Part shown: piece after piece, positions 34,747 to 43,445 of the stretch
How the letters are laid out: each line of letters begins with the position of its first letter
How positions within the stretch are numbered: position 1 is the first letter of the stretch
Assembly: GCA_040767605.1 (NCBI GenBank)
Contig: JAXGOI010000001.1
Span: forward strand, 1,736,001 to 1,800,000
Direction: 5' to 3'
From: JAXGOI01 sp040767605
Lineage (GTDB): Bacteria; Bacillota; Dehalobacteriia; UBA4068
DNA length: 64,000 nucleotides
The notes under the pieces: generated by a model
Database searches by the model: none
The model's input: the letters and a program-made list of their open reading frames with translations, nothing else
Told to the model about the DNA's origin: nothing
Program-made: the position numbers and the translations under genes

Positions 34747-37035
34747 ATGAAGATACAAGAAAAGACCACACTTCACAATCGCTTTGACGTGAAAGTGGTG
34801 GATGCAAACAGTGGCAAAGTGAAGCAGACCGCCGTGGCATACAATGTTATTACAAACTACTATTTTAATTGTAGGTTGACGGGTTCACCTTTAAGTAAGA
34901 CGTCAGACCTTTTTAGATATATTGCTATTGGTACAGGAACAGGCACTCCAGCCATTACAGATACAGCGCTGTTTAACCACTTGGCACGAAAAAGCGTAAC
35001 CACACTTGAAACAGTTTATGATTATCCGACTTCGTACACGACTAAACAAATCAAGTTGGAAGCAACTGAATGCAATGGGTCCACCATTACCGAAGTGGCA
35101 CTTGAAGGTTATTACAAAGGGACATTCAATACCAATTACTACATCATGTCCCATGCCATGCTTCAAGATTCGGAAGGGAATCAAATTGCTATTGCCAAAA
35201 CCGACACAGATGTGGTGTATATTACGGCTACCTTTTATGCCACCTATACTCCTTCCGGTTTTGGTACAAACGGAATCTACCCTAAACCAGAAAACAATTA
35301 TCTGGTAAGGTGGCTACTCACTGGCAGTACGGATAGTGATGTACGCTTCTCCCGTTTCCCAGCAGAGTATTCCTCAGATATGATTTTAAAGTATCATGGG
35401 AGTAAAAGTTATACTTTCAGTAATGGTGTGGGTAATACTGAAACCTATCAATACGATTTGCCCATTGTGACATTCCTAGATAATGAGGGCAATAATCGCC
35501 TTGTGAAACATTTAGGGATAGCTGGTGTTGGGGCATTTACCTTCCCGAATCACGAAGTTTTCCCTCCATATCAAGTAAATCAAATTGTAATTGGTGAAGG
35601 GGATGGAGAAACAGTGGAGTTTGATATCAAAGCTCCTCTAATACAGGCAGGCACAGCAAGGGTGTTTTTAGATGGAGAGGAACTGACCGAAGGAATCGAC
35701 TTCGTTTTGGATTATGAAAACAACTGCGGTGACTGGTATGAGAATTACCATTCGGCGGCGCTGACTTGCAAGGATGCGGGGATATCCTTTGGAGACCTTG
35801 CATCAAAAACTCCATACTCAGGCCGTAATTATCGAGACCCTATCGCTTGGTGGAATTGCTATGACGATGCATTGTATCCTTCCTCCTGTACTGTTAACGA
35901 TGAAAATCCGATAAAGATTGATTTTGGAACTGCTAAAGCTTGTAACACACTAAAGATTGATATTCTAACCGTTCCTTCTGCAAGGCTTGATACACTTAAA
36001 ATCCAGTATTCAACAAACGACTCTGTCTGGACAGATGTAGAGAGCCTTTCAAGGACAGGTCAAGTTTGGAAATTTAAAGAAGTAGCTGCAAGGTACTGGA
36101 GAGTATTTTTAAGTGGCGAAGGGAATGCCACTGTTGTAGTGACTTCAAGCGGGATGTCAGGTTCTCCGATTACCTTATCTGTTCCCGTTGAGTCATCTGA
36201 TACGGCTGATGTCGTGGCAGAAAAGATAAAAACGACCATTGAAAATAATGAAAGTATTACAGCTATGTATGATGTATCAGTTATGGATGCGGATGTAATC
36301 TTAACAGCAAAAGAATCTGTTGCTAATGTGTCCAATCTCAATATCGCATTATCAAGTGGCACCAGCACAGGGCTTACCACCGTTTCAAACTCGGCAAACA
36401 CAGTTGCTGGTGTAGCTCCTGTAAAACAGCAGGAGCATATTTATGTGACAGGTACCATTGGAACGGCGGGAAATGCGACGGTTGTGGTTACGGCTGAGGG
36501 GATAGAAAACTCACCGATCACTCTTTTGGTGCCAGTTGCAAGTGGGGATTCAGCTGCAACGGTTGCTGATAAGGTCAATTTGGCACTTGCGGAAAGCAAT
36601 GATATCACCAACTTCTTTACCATCAGTCCTACCAATGGCAGATATGTTCGTCTGACCGCCAAAGTGGCTGAGGCTAATGATCCCACCTTCAACATCAGCA
36701 TTGCAAACGACACCTGTACTGGTCTGACTGCCATACCAAACTCCACGGTTGACAAAGTAGGAAATCCTGGAACAAAGCAGGTAGAAACATTAACCGTGGC
36801 AGGCAGGGTCAGCTACAACTGGACATATAATTTGTATTATCAGAGTTTTCCCTTAAGAGACGGACAAAGTTTCGGCACGACATTATTTTTAGGTAAAACC
36901 GTTCAGGGTCTTAAGTTTATCGAACCTCCTTCGACAGGTGCGGCAATCACTGCCAGTTATGCCCTGGAGTACCCCTTTAAAACTGAAAACAATCTACTTC
37001 GCTTTACCTGCTCGATTCAGTTGCAAAGAGGGTGA
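34747..37035 (+). CDS. large tail fibre or receptor-binding protein with discoidin-like domain and tandem repeats
   Basis: 762 residues. The N-terminal ~280 residues look like a tail-attachment part. Residues about 360-455 (SSCTVNDENPIKIDFGTAKAC... then RYWRVFLSG) fit an F5/8 type C (discoidin) carbohydrate-binding fold. Two tandem copies of a ~115-residue unit follow, starting at residues about 456 (GNATVVVTSSGMSGSPITL) and 573 (GNATVVVTAEGIENSPITL). The C-terminal ~75 residues are separate. It likely binds host surface glycans. Ribosome binding site taggagg. Confidence 0.72.
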   Translation: MKIQEKTTLHNRFDVKVVDANSGKVKQTAVAYNVITNYYFNCRLTGSPLSKTSDLFRYIAIGTGTGTPAITDTALFNHLARKSVTTLETVYDYPTSYTTKQIKLEATECNGSTITEVALEGYYKGTFNTNYYIMSHAMLQDSEGNQIAIAKTDTDVVYITATFYATYTPSGFGTNGIYPKPENNYLVRWLLTGSTDSDVRFSRFPAEYSSDMILKYHGSKSYTFSNGVGNTETYQYDLPIVTFLDNEGNNRLVKHLGIAGVGAFTFPNHEVFPPYQVNQIVIGEGDGETVEFDIKAPLIQAGTARVFLDGEELTEGIDFVLDYENNCGDWYENYHSAALTCKDAGISFGDLASKTPYSGRNYRDPIAWWNCYDDALYPSSCTVNDENPIKIDFGTAKACNTLKIDILTVPSARLDTLKIQYSTNDSVWTDVESLSRTGQVWKFKEVAARYWRVFLSGEGNATVVVTSSGMSGSPITLSVPVESSDTADVVAEKIKTTIENNESITAMYDVSVMDADVILTAKESVANVSNLNIALSSGTSTGLTTVSNSANTVAGVAPVKQQEHIYVTGTIGTAGNATVVVTAEGIENSPITLLVPVASGDSAATVADKVNLALAESNDITNFFTISPTNGRYVRLTAKVAEANDPTFNISIANDTCTGLTAIPNSTVDKVGNPGTKQVETLTVAGRVSYNWTYNLYYQSFPLRDGQSFGTTLFLGKTVQGLKFIEPPSTGAAITASYALEYPFKTENNLLRFTCSIQLQRG

Positions 37036-37039
37036 TACC

Positions 37040-38368
37040 ATGGAGTTAACATTTGAATATACCCTTGATGCCGGAGCAGGATTATTTCCCCAGGTGATTC
37101 ACACCTCAGATAATATGCTCCGTTTTATATATCTTACTCCTGACGGAACGGTTGAAGGCACGACCACTGACCCTGTATTGGGTCTATATGGAGATTTGAA
37201 CTATAAGGGTTCAGGTAGGATTTCACCTGATGAAGAGGTGTCCTATCCGAGCATAAAAAAAGTGGCGCACTATGGAGCATATGGGTTCTGGAGTGCTGAG
37301 GGCGATCATCGTTTTGTGATGTATATGTTGCCTACTGATATCAGTAATTCCTTTGTGGATGGCTCGATAAAATATGGTGTTGGCAGTGAGGTCTCTCATC
37401 TGTCTTGTACACTATTGAATATCAAAGGAACAGTACTCAATCGCTATCGTGCATTGGTTACCCCCGGAACGAAGATGGAATTATATTTTTCTCTTGGCAA
37501 CAGCGGTGAAATACCTCTTGGTATTTTTTATATCGATAGAGCTTCAATTTCTTATCCAGAGGAAAAAGTATCGATATCTGCCCGCAATGCCATCGGGAAA
37601 TTACTGAAGGAGCAGACTTTTGACGAGTACAACAACTTCGATGAAACAACGCTCCAATTAAACTTTAATGAAGTTCTCCGTCTAGCAGAGGTGGAGAATT
37701 TTTTTGTTGGCGAAAATGATAAAACATGGAAACTACGCTTCGAACCTGATGTTTCGATTCTTGATGGAATCAAGCAGGTCATCTCGCTACTTGATGGGTG
37801 GAAGGTTGATGAAACGGCGGCAGGTGTAATTGGTGTAGCGAAGGTTAGTGATGTTCGTTTTGACCAGCCAGACGTGTATACCTTTGAGCGAGATAAAACA
37901 TGTTGGAGCTACAGCGTAGAGTATGACGATTCAGAAGCAGTCAGCAGGGTCTGTGTCACCTGTTCTGAACCGAAAAACACGGTCTATGCCAATGTACCGA
38001 GAAGCAAATGGTGGATACAGCCTTCTCATAGAACTATTTATATCACAGCTGCTGATGGAGCATCCCTTGCTGAAATTACAAATATGGCCGAGGAACTGGC
38101 TAAGATCATCGCAATCTCTGGTAGGCAAGAGAGCTTTGTTGGTATCTTTACGCCTCAGCTTACCATTGGTGATGAAGTTGAACTCATCATCGATACTAAG
38201 ACTGAAACAATTGGAACAGTAGTGGATGTGACTCACAGCTTTGGTAGGGGTGGTTTTTATACAGCATTTACCGTAGATAGCGGCGGGCGAAAGGGTAAGT
38301 CGCGTCTTTCGGACTTGATTGGAGAAGTATCAAAGAAAAGTAATTTGTCCGGAGTGACAATTTATTAA
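37040..38368 (+). CDS. tail hub/baseplate-like protein
   Basis: 442 residues from ATG 37040 (ribosome binding site aaagagggtga). Features are a beta-rich N-terminus, LGIFYIDRASISYPEEKVSI followed by ARNAIGKLLKEQTFD, and a C-terminal IGDEVELIIDTKTETIGTVVDV that is typical of siphophage hub proteins of the Gp37-like group. No peptidase motif is obvious. It is the last structural gene before lysis. Confidence 0.7.
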   Translation: MELTFEYTLDAGAGLFPQVIHTSDNMLRFIYLTPDGTVEGTTTDPVLGLYGDLNYKGSGRISPDEEVSYPSIKKVAHYGAYGFWSAEGDHRFVMYMLPTDISNSFVDGSIKYGVGSEVSHLSCTLLNIKGTVLNRYRALVTPGTKMELYFSLGNSGEIPLGIFYIDRASISYPEEKVSISARNAIGKLLKEQTFDEYNNFDETTLQLNFNEVLRLAEVENFFVGENDKTWKLRFEPDVSILDGIKQVISLLDGWKVDETAAGVIGVAKVSDVRFDQPDVYTFERDKTCWSYSVEYDDSEAVSRVCVTCSEPKNTVYANVPRSKWWIQPSHRTIYITAADGASLAEITNMAEELAKIIAISGRQESFVGIFTPQLTIGDEVELIIDTKTETIGTVVDVTHSFGRGGFYTAFTVDSGGRKGKSRLSDLIGEVSKKSNLSGVTIY

Positions 38369-38382
38369 AGGAGGAATTATAA

Positions 38383-38790
38383 ATGAAAGAAATATGGAAC
38401 TGGATCCAAGTTGTGATAACAGCAATCGGTGGATTCTTTGGATGGTTTTTAGGAGGAGCAGATGGCTTTTTATATGCGCTACTAGTCTTTGTAGTTATCG
38501 ACTATCTAACAGGTGTCTTATGTGCAATCGCTGATAAGACCCTATCAAGTGAAGTGGGATTTATTGGAATCAGCCGTAAAGTGCTGATTTTTGTTTTAGT
38601 GGGTGTAGCCAATATTTTAGACGTTTATGTGATTGGTGATGGGAGCGTACTAAGAACAGCGATTGTTTTCTTCTATCTATCAAATGAGGGAATTTCGCTG
38701 TTAGAAAATTCAGCTCACCTTGGACTACCGATCCCAGAGAAACTAAAAGATGTATTAAAGCAGCTCCATAAAAAGAACGAGGAGGAATAA
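38383..38790 (+). CDS. phage holin, toxin-secretion/phage-lysis family
   Basis: 135 residues with three to four hydrophobic segments: VVITAIGGFFGWFLGG, FLYALLVFVVIDYLTGVLCA, VLIFVLVGVANILDVYVIG and a C-terminal amphipathic part, ending in a charged tail (KQLHKKNEEE). It makes the membrane lesion that lets the lysin out. 2 bp before the lysin gene. Confidence 0.92.
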   Translation: MKEIWNWIQVVITAIGGFFGWFLGGADGFLYALLVFVVIDYLTGVLCAIADKTLSSEVGFIGISRKVLIFVLVGVANILDVYVIGDGSVLRTAIVFFYLSNEGISLLENSAHLGLPIPEKLKDVLKQLHKKNEEE

Positions 38791-38792
38791 TC

Positions 38793-39731
38793 ATGAAAAC
38801 TACAGGAATTGATATTAGTACGTGGCAAAAACCAAGTCAGATTAACTATGACCAACTTGCAAAAGAAGTTGATTTTGTCATCCTTCGAGCAGGATATACG
38901 GGCCACGGTACAGGAGTAAGTTTGCACAAGGATGATGCCTTTGAACAACACTATAAAGCCTTTCACGAGAGAGGTATTCCTATCGGTGTTTACTGGTACA
39001 GCTGTGCCAATACCAAAACCAAGGGCATAGCAGAAGCGAAGAAATGCCTGGAAATTATCAAAGGCAAGACCATCTCCTACCCTGTATTTATTGATACAGA
39101 GGATAATTATCACCAGCGACCAAGTGGCAAGAAAGCCATTACCGATGCGTTAGTAGGCTTTTGTGAAACCGTAGAAAATGCTGGCTATTATGCCGGCATC
39201 TATGCGTCTAGTTCTTGGTTTCAAGATTTAACAGAACTGGATCGTCTAGAACCTTATGATTTCTGGGTCGCTCAGTGGTCCAGTAAAGAACCGACTCTTC
39301 GTCATGGTATCTGGCAGTACACAAGCAAAGGTAAACTAAGTGGTTACTCAGGAAACTTAGACATGAACTATGCCTATAAAGATTACAAAGCGATTATCCA
39401 AAGTGCAGGGCTTAATCATCTTGGTAAAGAAGAAAATATACCTGCTCCTACAGAAAAGAAATCGGTTGAGACGCTGGCCAAGGAAGTCATTCAAGGCTTG
39501 TGGGGTAATGGTGAAGAACGAAAGAAACGTTTAACGGATGCAGGCTATGATTATGTGGCAGTGCAATCAAAGGTCAATGAAATGCTATCTAGTAAAAAGT
39601 CTATTGATGCCATCGCAAAAGAAGTCATTCGTGGCGATTGGGGTAACGGACAAGATCGAAAAAACAAACTTACAAATGCCGGTTATGACTATATTTCAGT
39701 ACAAAAAAGGGTCAATGAACTCTTGAAATAA
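38793..39731 (+). CDS. GH25 endolysin with two CW_7 repeats
   Basis: 312-residue peptidoglycan muramidase. The GH25 domain (about 1-200) shows TGIDISTWQ, DFVILRAGYTGHGTG and FIDTEDN with the catalytic acidic residues. Two ~40-residue CW_7 cell-wall-binding repeats follow (AKEVIQGLWGNGEERKKRL and AKEVIRGDWGNGQDRKNKL), as in Cpl-7. No signal peptide, consistent with release through the holin. Confidence 0.95.
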   Translation: MKTTGIDISTWQKPSQINYDQLAKEVDFVILRAGYTGHGTGVSLHKDDAFEQHYKAFHERGIPIGVYWYSCANTKTKGIAEAKKCLEIIKGKTISYPVFIDTEDNYHQRPSGKKAITDALVGFCETVENAGYYAGIYASSSWFQDLTELDRLEPYDFWVAQWSSKEPTLRHGIWQYTSKGKLSGYSGNLDMNYAYKDYKAIIQSAGLNHLGKEENIPAPTEKKSVETLAKEVIQGLWGNGEERKKRLTDAGYDYVAVQSKVNEMLSSKKSIDAIAKEVIRGDWGNGQDRKNKLTNAGYDYISVQKRVNELLK

Positions 39732-39817
39732 GAAGTATCAAAAATGCTTATTGTACACTTTGCATATATTGAAAGTGACTAGAAATAAACTCAAAAATTC
39801 TATTTAATCTCAAAAAG

Positions 39818-39866
39818 AAAACCTGTGAAATCAATCTTTGTTATGGACTGATTTCACAGGTTTTAA
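39818..39866 (+). terminator. terminator after the lysis genes
   Basis: A 16-bp perfect stem (aaaacctgtgaaatca at 39818-39833 with tgatttcacaggtttt at 39849-39864). It ends the late operon and lies next to the start of Tn916-derived DNA. Confidence 0.75.
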
Positions 39867-39881
39867 ATTATTTAGGGTTTA

Positions 39882-40173
39882 TTTCCTAGTCCCAACCAAT
39901 GAAATCAATGAGTTTTTAACGACGTTCTTCAAGCTCTATCCTACAGCGACAGCCAGTGAACTTTCCTACTATGTGAATGACGGGATATTAAAACCAATCG
40001 GAAAAGAGTACATCTTTCAAGAACTGGTAAATCCTATTCACAATCGTAAGGATAATCAAGTCACGGTATCGCTGACAGTGGAGTATATCGACCAGCAGAC
40101 CAAAGCAACGCAGGTATCTCAATTTGATTTGGTACTTGAAAAGAACGGGAGTAATTGGAAGATTATAGAATAA
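39882..40173 (+). pseudogene. tcpC: 3' fragment of Tn916 tcpC (orf13)
   Basis: About 97 codons in frame to a stop at 40171, with the C-terminal sequence of the Tn916 conjugation protein TcpC: INEFLTTFFKLYPTATASEL, YYVNDGILKPIGKEY, VSQFDLVLEKNGSNWKI. The membrane part and N-terminus are missing. In Tn916 this gene lies just upstream of tet(M), as here, so the fragment marks the left end of a captured Tn916 segment. Confidence 0.85.
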
Positions 40174-40242
40174 CAAATATTGGTACATTATTACAGCTAT
40201 TTTGTAATCACGTACTCTCTTTGATAAAAAATTGGAGATTCC

Positions 40243-40271
40243 TTTACAAATATGCTCTTACGTGCTATTAT
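40243..40271 (+). promoter_or_regulatory. tet(M) promoter
   Basis: TTTACA (40243-40248) and TATTAT (40266-40271) with 17 bp between them, upstream of the attenuator leader. It has the position of the Tn916 tet(M) promoter. Confidence 0.8.
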
Positions 40272-40302
40272 TTAAGTATCTATTTAAAAGGAGTTAATAA
40301 AT

Positions 40303-40326
40303 ATGCGGCAAGGTATTCTTAAATAA
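40303..40326 (+). CDS. short leader peptide upstream of tet(M)
   Basis: Seven codons (MRQGILK) with a good ribosome binding site (aaaaggag). Its coding bases aaggtattctta pair with taagaatacctt near 40401-40412, so its translation could influence folding of the leader. Confidence 0.5.
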   Translation: MRQGILK

Positions 40327-40447
40327 ACTGTCAATTTGATAGTGGGAACAAATAATTGGATGTCCTTTTTTAGGAGGGCTTAGTTTTTTGTACCCAGTTT
40401 AAGAATACCTTTATCATGTGATTCTAAAGTATCCGGAGAATATCTGT

Positions 40448-40534
40448 ATGCTTTGTATGCCTATGGTTATGCATAAAAATCCCAGTGATAAGAGTATTTA
40501 TCACTGGGATTTTTATGCCCTTTTGGGCTTTTGA
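40448..40534 (+). CDS. Tn916 orf12 leader peptide and attenuator
   Basis: 28-codon leader (MLCMPMVMHKNPSDKSIYHW...) known from Tn916. It is overlapped by a 15-bp hairpin (40476-40490 with 40499-40513) followed by T residues. In Tn916, tetracycline is thought to alter ribosome movement on this leader and lift transcription attenuation of tet(M). Both parts look intact. Confidence 0.85.
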   Translation: MLCMPMVMHKNPSDKSIYHWDFYALLGF

Positions 40535-40549
40535 ATGGAGGAAAATCAC

Positions 40550-42469
40550 ATGAAAATTATTAATATTGGAGTTTTAGCTCATGTTGATGCGGGAAAAACT
40601 ACCTTAACAGAAAGCTTATTATATAACAGTGGAGCGATTACAGAATTAGGAAGCGTGGACAGAGGTACAACGAAAACGGATAATACGCTTTTAGAACGTC
40701 AGAGAGGAATTACAATTCAGACGGCGATAACCTCTTTTCAGTGGAAAAATACTAAGATGAACATCATAGACACGCCAGGACATATGGATTTTTTAGCAGA
40801 AGTATATCGTTCATTATCAGTATTAGATGGGGCAATTCTACTGATTTCTGCAAAAGATGGCGTACAAGCACAAACTCGTATATTGTTTCATGCACTTAGG
40901 AAAATAGGTATTCCCACAATCTTTTTTATCAATAAGATTGACCAAAATGGAATTGATTTATCAACGGTTTATCAGGATATTAAAGAGAAACTTTCTGCGG
41001 AAATTGTAATCAAACAGAAGGTAGAACTGCATCCTAATATGCGTGTAATGAACTTTACCGAATCTGAACAATGGGATATGGTAATAGAAGGAAATGATTA
41101 CCTTTTGGAGAAATATACGTCTGGGAAATTATTGGAAGCATTAGAACTCGAACAAGAGGAAAGCATAAGATTTCATAATTGTTCCCTGTTCCCTGTTTAT
41201 CACGGAAGTGCAAAAAACAATATAGGGATTGATAACCTTATAGAAGTGATTACGAATAAATTTTATTCATCAACACATCGAGGTCAGTCTGAACTTTGCG
41301 GAAAAGTTTTCAAAATTGAGTATTCGGAAAAAAGACAGCGTCTTGCATATATACGTCTTTATAGTGGCGTACTGCATTTGCGAGATTCGGTTAGAATATC
41401 GGAAAAGGAAAAAATAAAAATTACAGAAATGTATACTTCAATAAATGGTGAATTATGTAAAATCGATAAGGCTTATTCCGGGGAAATTGTTATTTTGCAG
41501 AATGAGTTTTTGAAGTTAAATAGTGTTCTTGGAGATACAAAGCTATTGCCACAGAGAGAGAGAATTGAAAATCCCCTCCCTCTGCTGCAAACGACTGTTG
41601 AACCGAGCAAACCTCAACAAAGGGAAATGTTACTTGATGCACTTTTAGAAATCTCCGACAGTGACCCGCTTCTGCGATATTATGTGGATTCTGCGACACA
41701 TGAAATCATACTTTCTTTCTTAGGGAAAGTACAAATGGAAGTGACTTGTGCTCTGCTGCAAGAAAAGTATCATGTGGAGATAGAAATAAAAGAGCCTACA
41801 GTCATTTATATGGAAAGACCGTTAAAAAAAGCAGAGTATACCATTCACATCGAAGTTCCACCGAATCCTTTCTGGGCTTCCATTGGTCTATCTGTAGCAC
41901 CGCTTCCATTAGGGAGCGGAGTACAGTATGAGAGCTCGGTTTCTCTTGGATACTTAAATCAATCGTTTCAAAATGCAGTTATGGAGGGGATACGCTATGG
42001 CTGTGAACAAGGATTGTATGGTTGGAATGTGACGGACTGTAAAATCTGTTTTAAGTATGGCTTATACTATAGCCCTGTTAGTACCCCAGCAGATTTTCGG
42101 ATGCTTGCTCCTATTGTATTGGAACAAGTCTTAAAAAAAGCTGGAACAGAATTGTTAGAGCCATATCTTAGTTTTAAAATTTATGCGCCACAGGAATATC
42201 TTTCACGAGCATACAACGATGCTCCTAAATATTGTGCGAACATCGTAGACACTCAATTGAAAAATAATGAGGTCATTCTTAGTGGAGAAATCCCTGCTCG
42301 GTGTATTCAAGAATATCGTAGTGATTTAACTTTCTTTACAAATGGACGTAGTGTTTGTTTAACAGAGTTAAAAGGGTACCATGTTACTACCGGTGAACCT
42401 GTTTGCCAGCCCCGTCGTCCAAATAGTCGGATAGATAAAGTACGATATATGTTCAATAAAATAACTTAG
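40550..42469 (+). CDS. tet(M): tetracycline resistance ribosomal protection protein Tet(M)
   Basis: 639-residue EF-G-like GTPase that removes tetracycline from the ribosome. G1 is AHVDAGKT (residues 10-17), G3 DTPGH near 74-78 and G4 NKID near 128. The sequence agrees with Tn916-type Tet(M) nearly throughout, with scattered changes in the first ~200 residues that may reflect mosaicism. The start at 40550 is the conserved MKIINIG, with ribosome binding site ggagg. The flanks (orf13 fragment, orf12, KTR gene, orf9) show Tn916 origin. Confidence 0.95.
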   Translation: MKIINIGVLAHVDAGKTTLTESLLYNSGAITELGSVDRGTTKTDNTLLERQRGITIQTAITSFQWKNTKMNIIDTPGHMDFLAEVYRSLSVLDGAILLISAKDGVQAQTRILFHALRKIGIPTIFFINKIDQNGIDLSTVYQDIKEKLSAEIVIKQKVELHPNMRVMNFTESEQWDMVIEGNDYLLEKYTSGKLLEALELEQEESIRFHNCSLFPVYHGSAKNNIGIDNLIEVITNKFYSSTHRGQSELCGKVFKIEYSEKRQRLAYIRLYSGVLHLRDSVRISEKEKIKITEMYTSINGELCKIDKAYSGEIVILQNEFLKLNSVLGDTKLLPQRERIENPLPLLQTTVEPSKPQQREMLLDALLEISDSDPLLRYYVDSATHEIILSFLGKVQMEVTCALLQEKYHVEIEIKEPTVIYMERPLKKAEYTIHIEVPPNPFWASIGLSVAPLPLGSGVQYESSVSLGYLNQSFQNAVMEGIRYGCEQGLYGWNVTDCKICFKYGLYYSPVSTPADFRMLAPIVLEQVLKKAGTELLEPYLSFKIYAPQEYLSRAYNDAPKYCANIVDTQLKNNEVILSGEIPARCIQEYRSDLTFFTNGRSVCLTELKGYHVTTGEPVCQPRRPNSRIDKVRYMFNKIT

Positions 42470-42566
42470 TGTATTTTATGTTGTTATATAAATATGGTTT
42501 CTTGTTAAATAAGATGAAATATTTTTTAATAAAGATTTGAATTAAAGTGTAAAGGAGGAGATAGTT

Positions 42567-42755
42567 ATTATAAACTACAAGTGGATATTGTGTCCTGTAT
42601 GTGGAAATAAAACACGATTAAAGATAAGGGAAGATACTGAATTAAAAAAATTCCCCCTCTATTGTCCGAAATGCAGACAAGAAAATTTAATTGAAATAAA
42701 GCAGTTCAAAGTAACTGTGATTACAGAGCCAGACGCAAAGACGCAGAGCCGATAA
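42567..42755 (+). CDS. cysteine-rich KTR protein of Tn916-like elements, altered start
   Basis: 62 codons: NYKWILCPVCGNKTRLKIRE, YCPKCRQEN, ending EPDAKTQSR. It has two CxxC pairs and is the small KTR-type protein usually found after tet(M). The expected ATG is replaced by ATT at 42567, although aaggagg at 42552-42558 is perfectly spaced. Translation may be weak or absent. The function is unknown. Confidence 0.8.
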   Translation: MINYKWILCPVCGNKTRLKIREDTELKKFPLYCPKCRQENLIEIKQFKVTVITEPDAKTQSR

Positions 42756-42788
42756 AATGAGATTAATACAATCTCATTTTATCGGCTC
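42746..42788. terminator. strong bidirectional terminator
   Basis: A 19-bp perfect inverted repeat (42746-42764 with 42770-42788), starting within the last codons of the KTR gene and facing orf9 from the other side. It serves convergent genes. Confidence 0.85.
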
Positions 42789-42811
42789 TTCCTGTTATGT
42801 ATGAACTTTAA

Positions 42812-43165
42812 CTAGTCTTTGACATTTCTTGATTCATTGATACAATTAGCTAATGCTTCCATGAGTGCTAATTCTCTATCAGTGAAGTTATCCATAAGTT
42901 TTTCTACCTGTAACCGTCTGGTGCTTTTTACAAGATCGTTGGCAGGTAAGAAAAATTCATCAACGGACACAGGAAGTAATGATACAAGGTCATAAAGAAC
43001 TTGTATACTTGGGTGTTGCCCCTTATTTTCAATATTGGTTAAGTACCGTGGGTCAATTTCAATCAATGCTCCCACTTGTTCACGAGTTAAACCTTGCTTC
43101 AATCGAGCTTCTTTAATGGCTAAACCAAAGGCTCTAAAATCATATCTATCTTCTTTTTTACGCAT
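42812..43165 (-). CDS. XRE-family repressor, Tn916 Orf9-like
   Basis: 117 residues on the minus strand. KEARLKQGLTREQVGALIEID is the HTH, then PRYLTNIENKGQHPSIQVLYDLV. It agrees with Orf9 of Tn916, proposed to repress the transposon's regulatory genes. The targets (orf7/orf8) and conjugation genes are absent here, so it is probably a passenger, unless it acts on phage promoters. Confidence 0.88.
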   Translation of the reverse strand: MRKKEDRYDFRAFGLAIKEARLKQGLTREQVGALIEIDPRYLTNIENKGQHPSIQVLYDLVSLLPVSVDEFFLPANDLVKSTRRLQVEKLMDNFTDRELALMEALANCINESRNVKD

Positions 43166-43231
43166 AGTAGACCACCTCTATACATTTTACTGTTCCTATC
43201 AAATTAGAAACAGGATGTCACTCCAAACATT

Positions 43232-43303
43232 TTGAAACATACATTCTGTACTAACTATGTAAATGAAGGAATGGATACGAAAGCATTACGGTATATTATG
43301 GGT
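43232..43303 (+). pseudogene. scrap of a tyrosine recombinase
   Basis: 24 in-frame codons reading LKHTFCTNYVNEG followed by MDTKALRYIMG, the Arg/His box region of Tn916-type integrases (usually R-H-T-F-C-T ... N-P-K-A-L-Q-Y-I-M-G-H). Both ends are cut. It marks the right boundary of the Tn916-like insert or an older integration module. Confidence 0.6.
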
Positions 43304-43319
43304 TCACAAGTATAAACAT

Positions 43320-43363
43320 GGCCTATCAAGGAGTACTTCTCTTTGGTAGGCTTTCTTTTTTTC
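43320..43363 (+). terminator. terminator
   Basis: gcctatcaa (43321-43329) with ttggtaggc (43343-43351, one G-U) followed by ctttcttttttt. It insulates the replication module from the insert. Confidence 0.75.
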
Positions 43364-43380
43364 TAAACCGTCAGATTCTA

Positions 43381-43440
43381 TCACCTCCCGAGGCTACTAG
43401 GTAGAGGGCAATAAATAAATCGCCCTTTGGAAAGAGGTGA
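43381..43440 (+). promoter_or_regulatory. structured 5' element sequestering a ribosome binding site
   Basis: tcacctc (43381-43387) pairs perfectly with gaggtga (43434-43440), which is the Shine-Dalgarno sequence for ATG 43446. Inside are the conserved loop gaggctactaggtag and a second hairpin agggc (43405-43409) with gccct (43422-43426). It heads the operon with DUF2800 and DUF2815. A structured RNA named the DUF2800 motif has been described upstream of such genes; whether this is one needs a covariance search. Confidence 0.6.
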
Positions 43441-43445
43441 TGGAT

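Noticed and set aside
39882..40173. Evidence for a conjugative element (TcpC homology)
   Set aside because: Only the last third of the gene remains and no relaxase, coupling protein or VirB4-like gene is in the window; the element is phage-like.
40361..40376. Further GGACA/TGTCC operator at the tet(M) leader
   Set aside because: Only one half-site (ggatgtcc) without the opposing arm; it belongs to the known attenuator leader.
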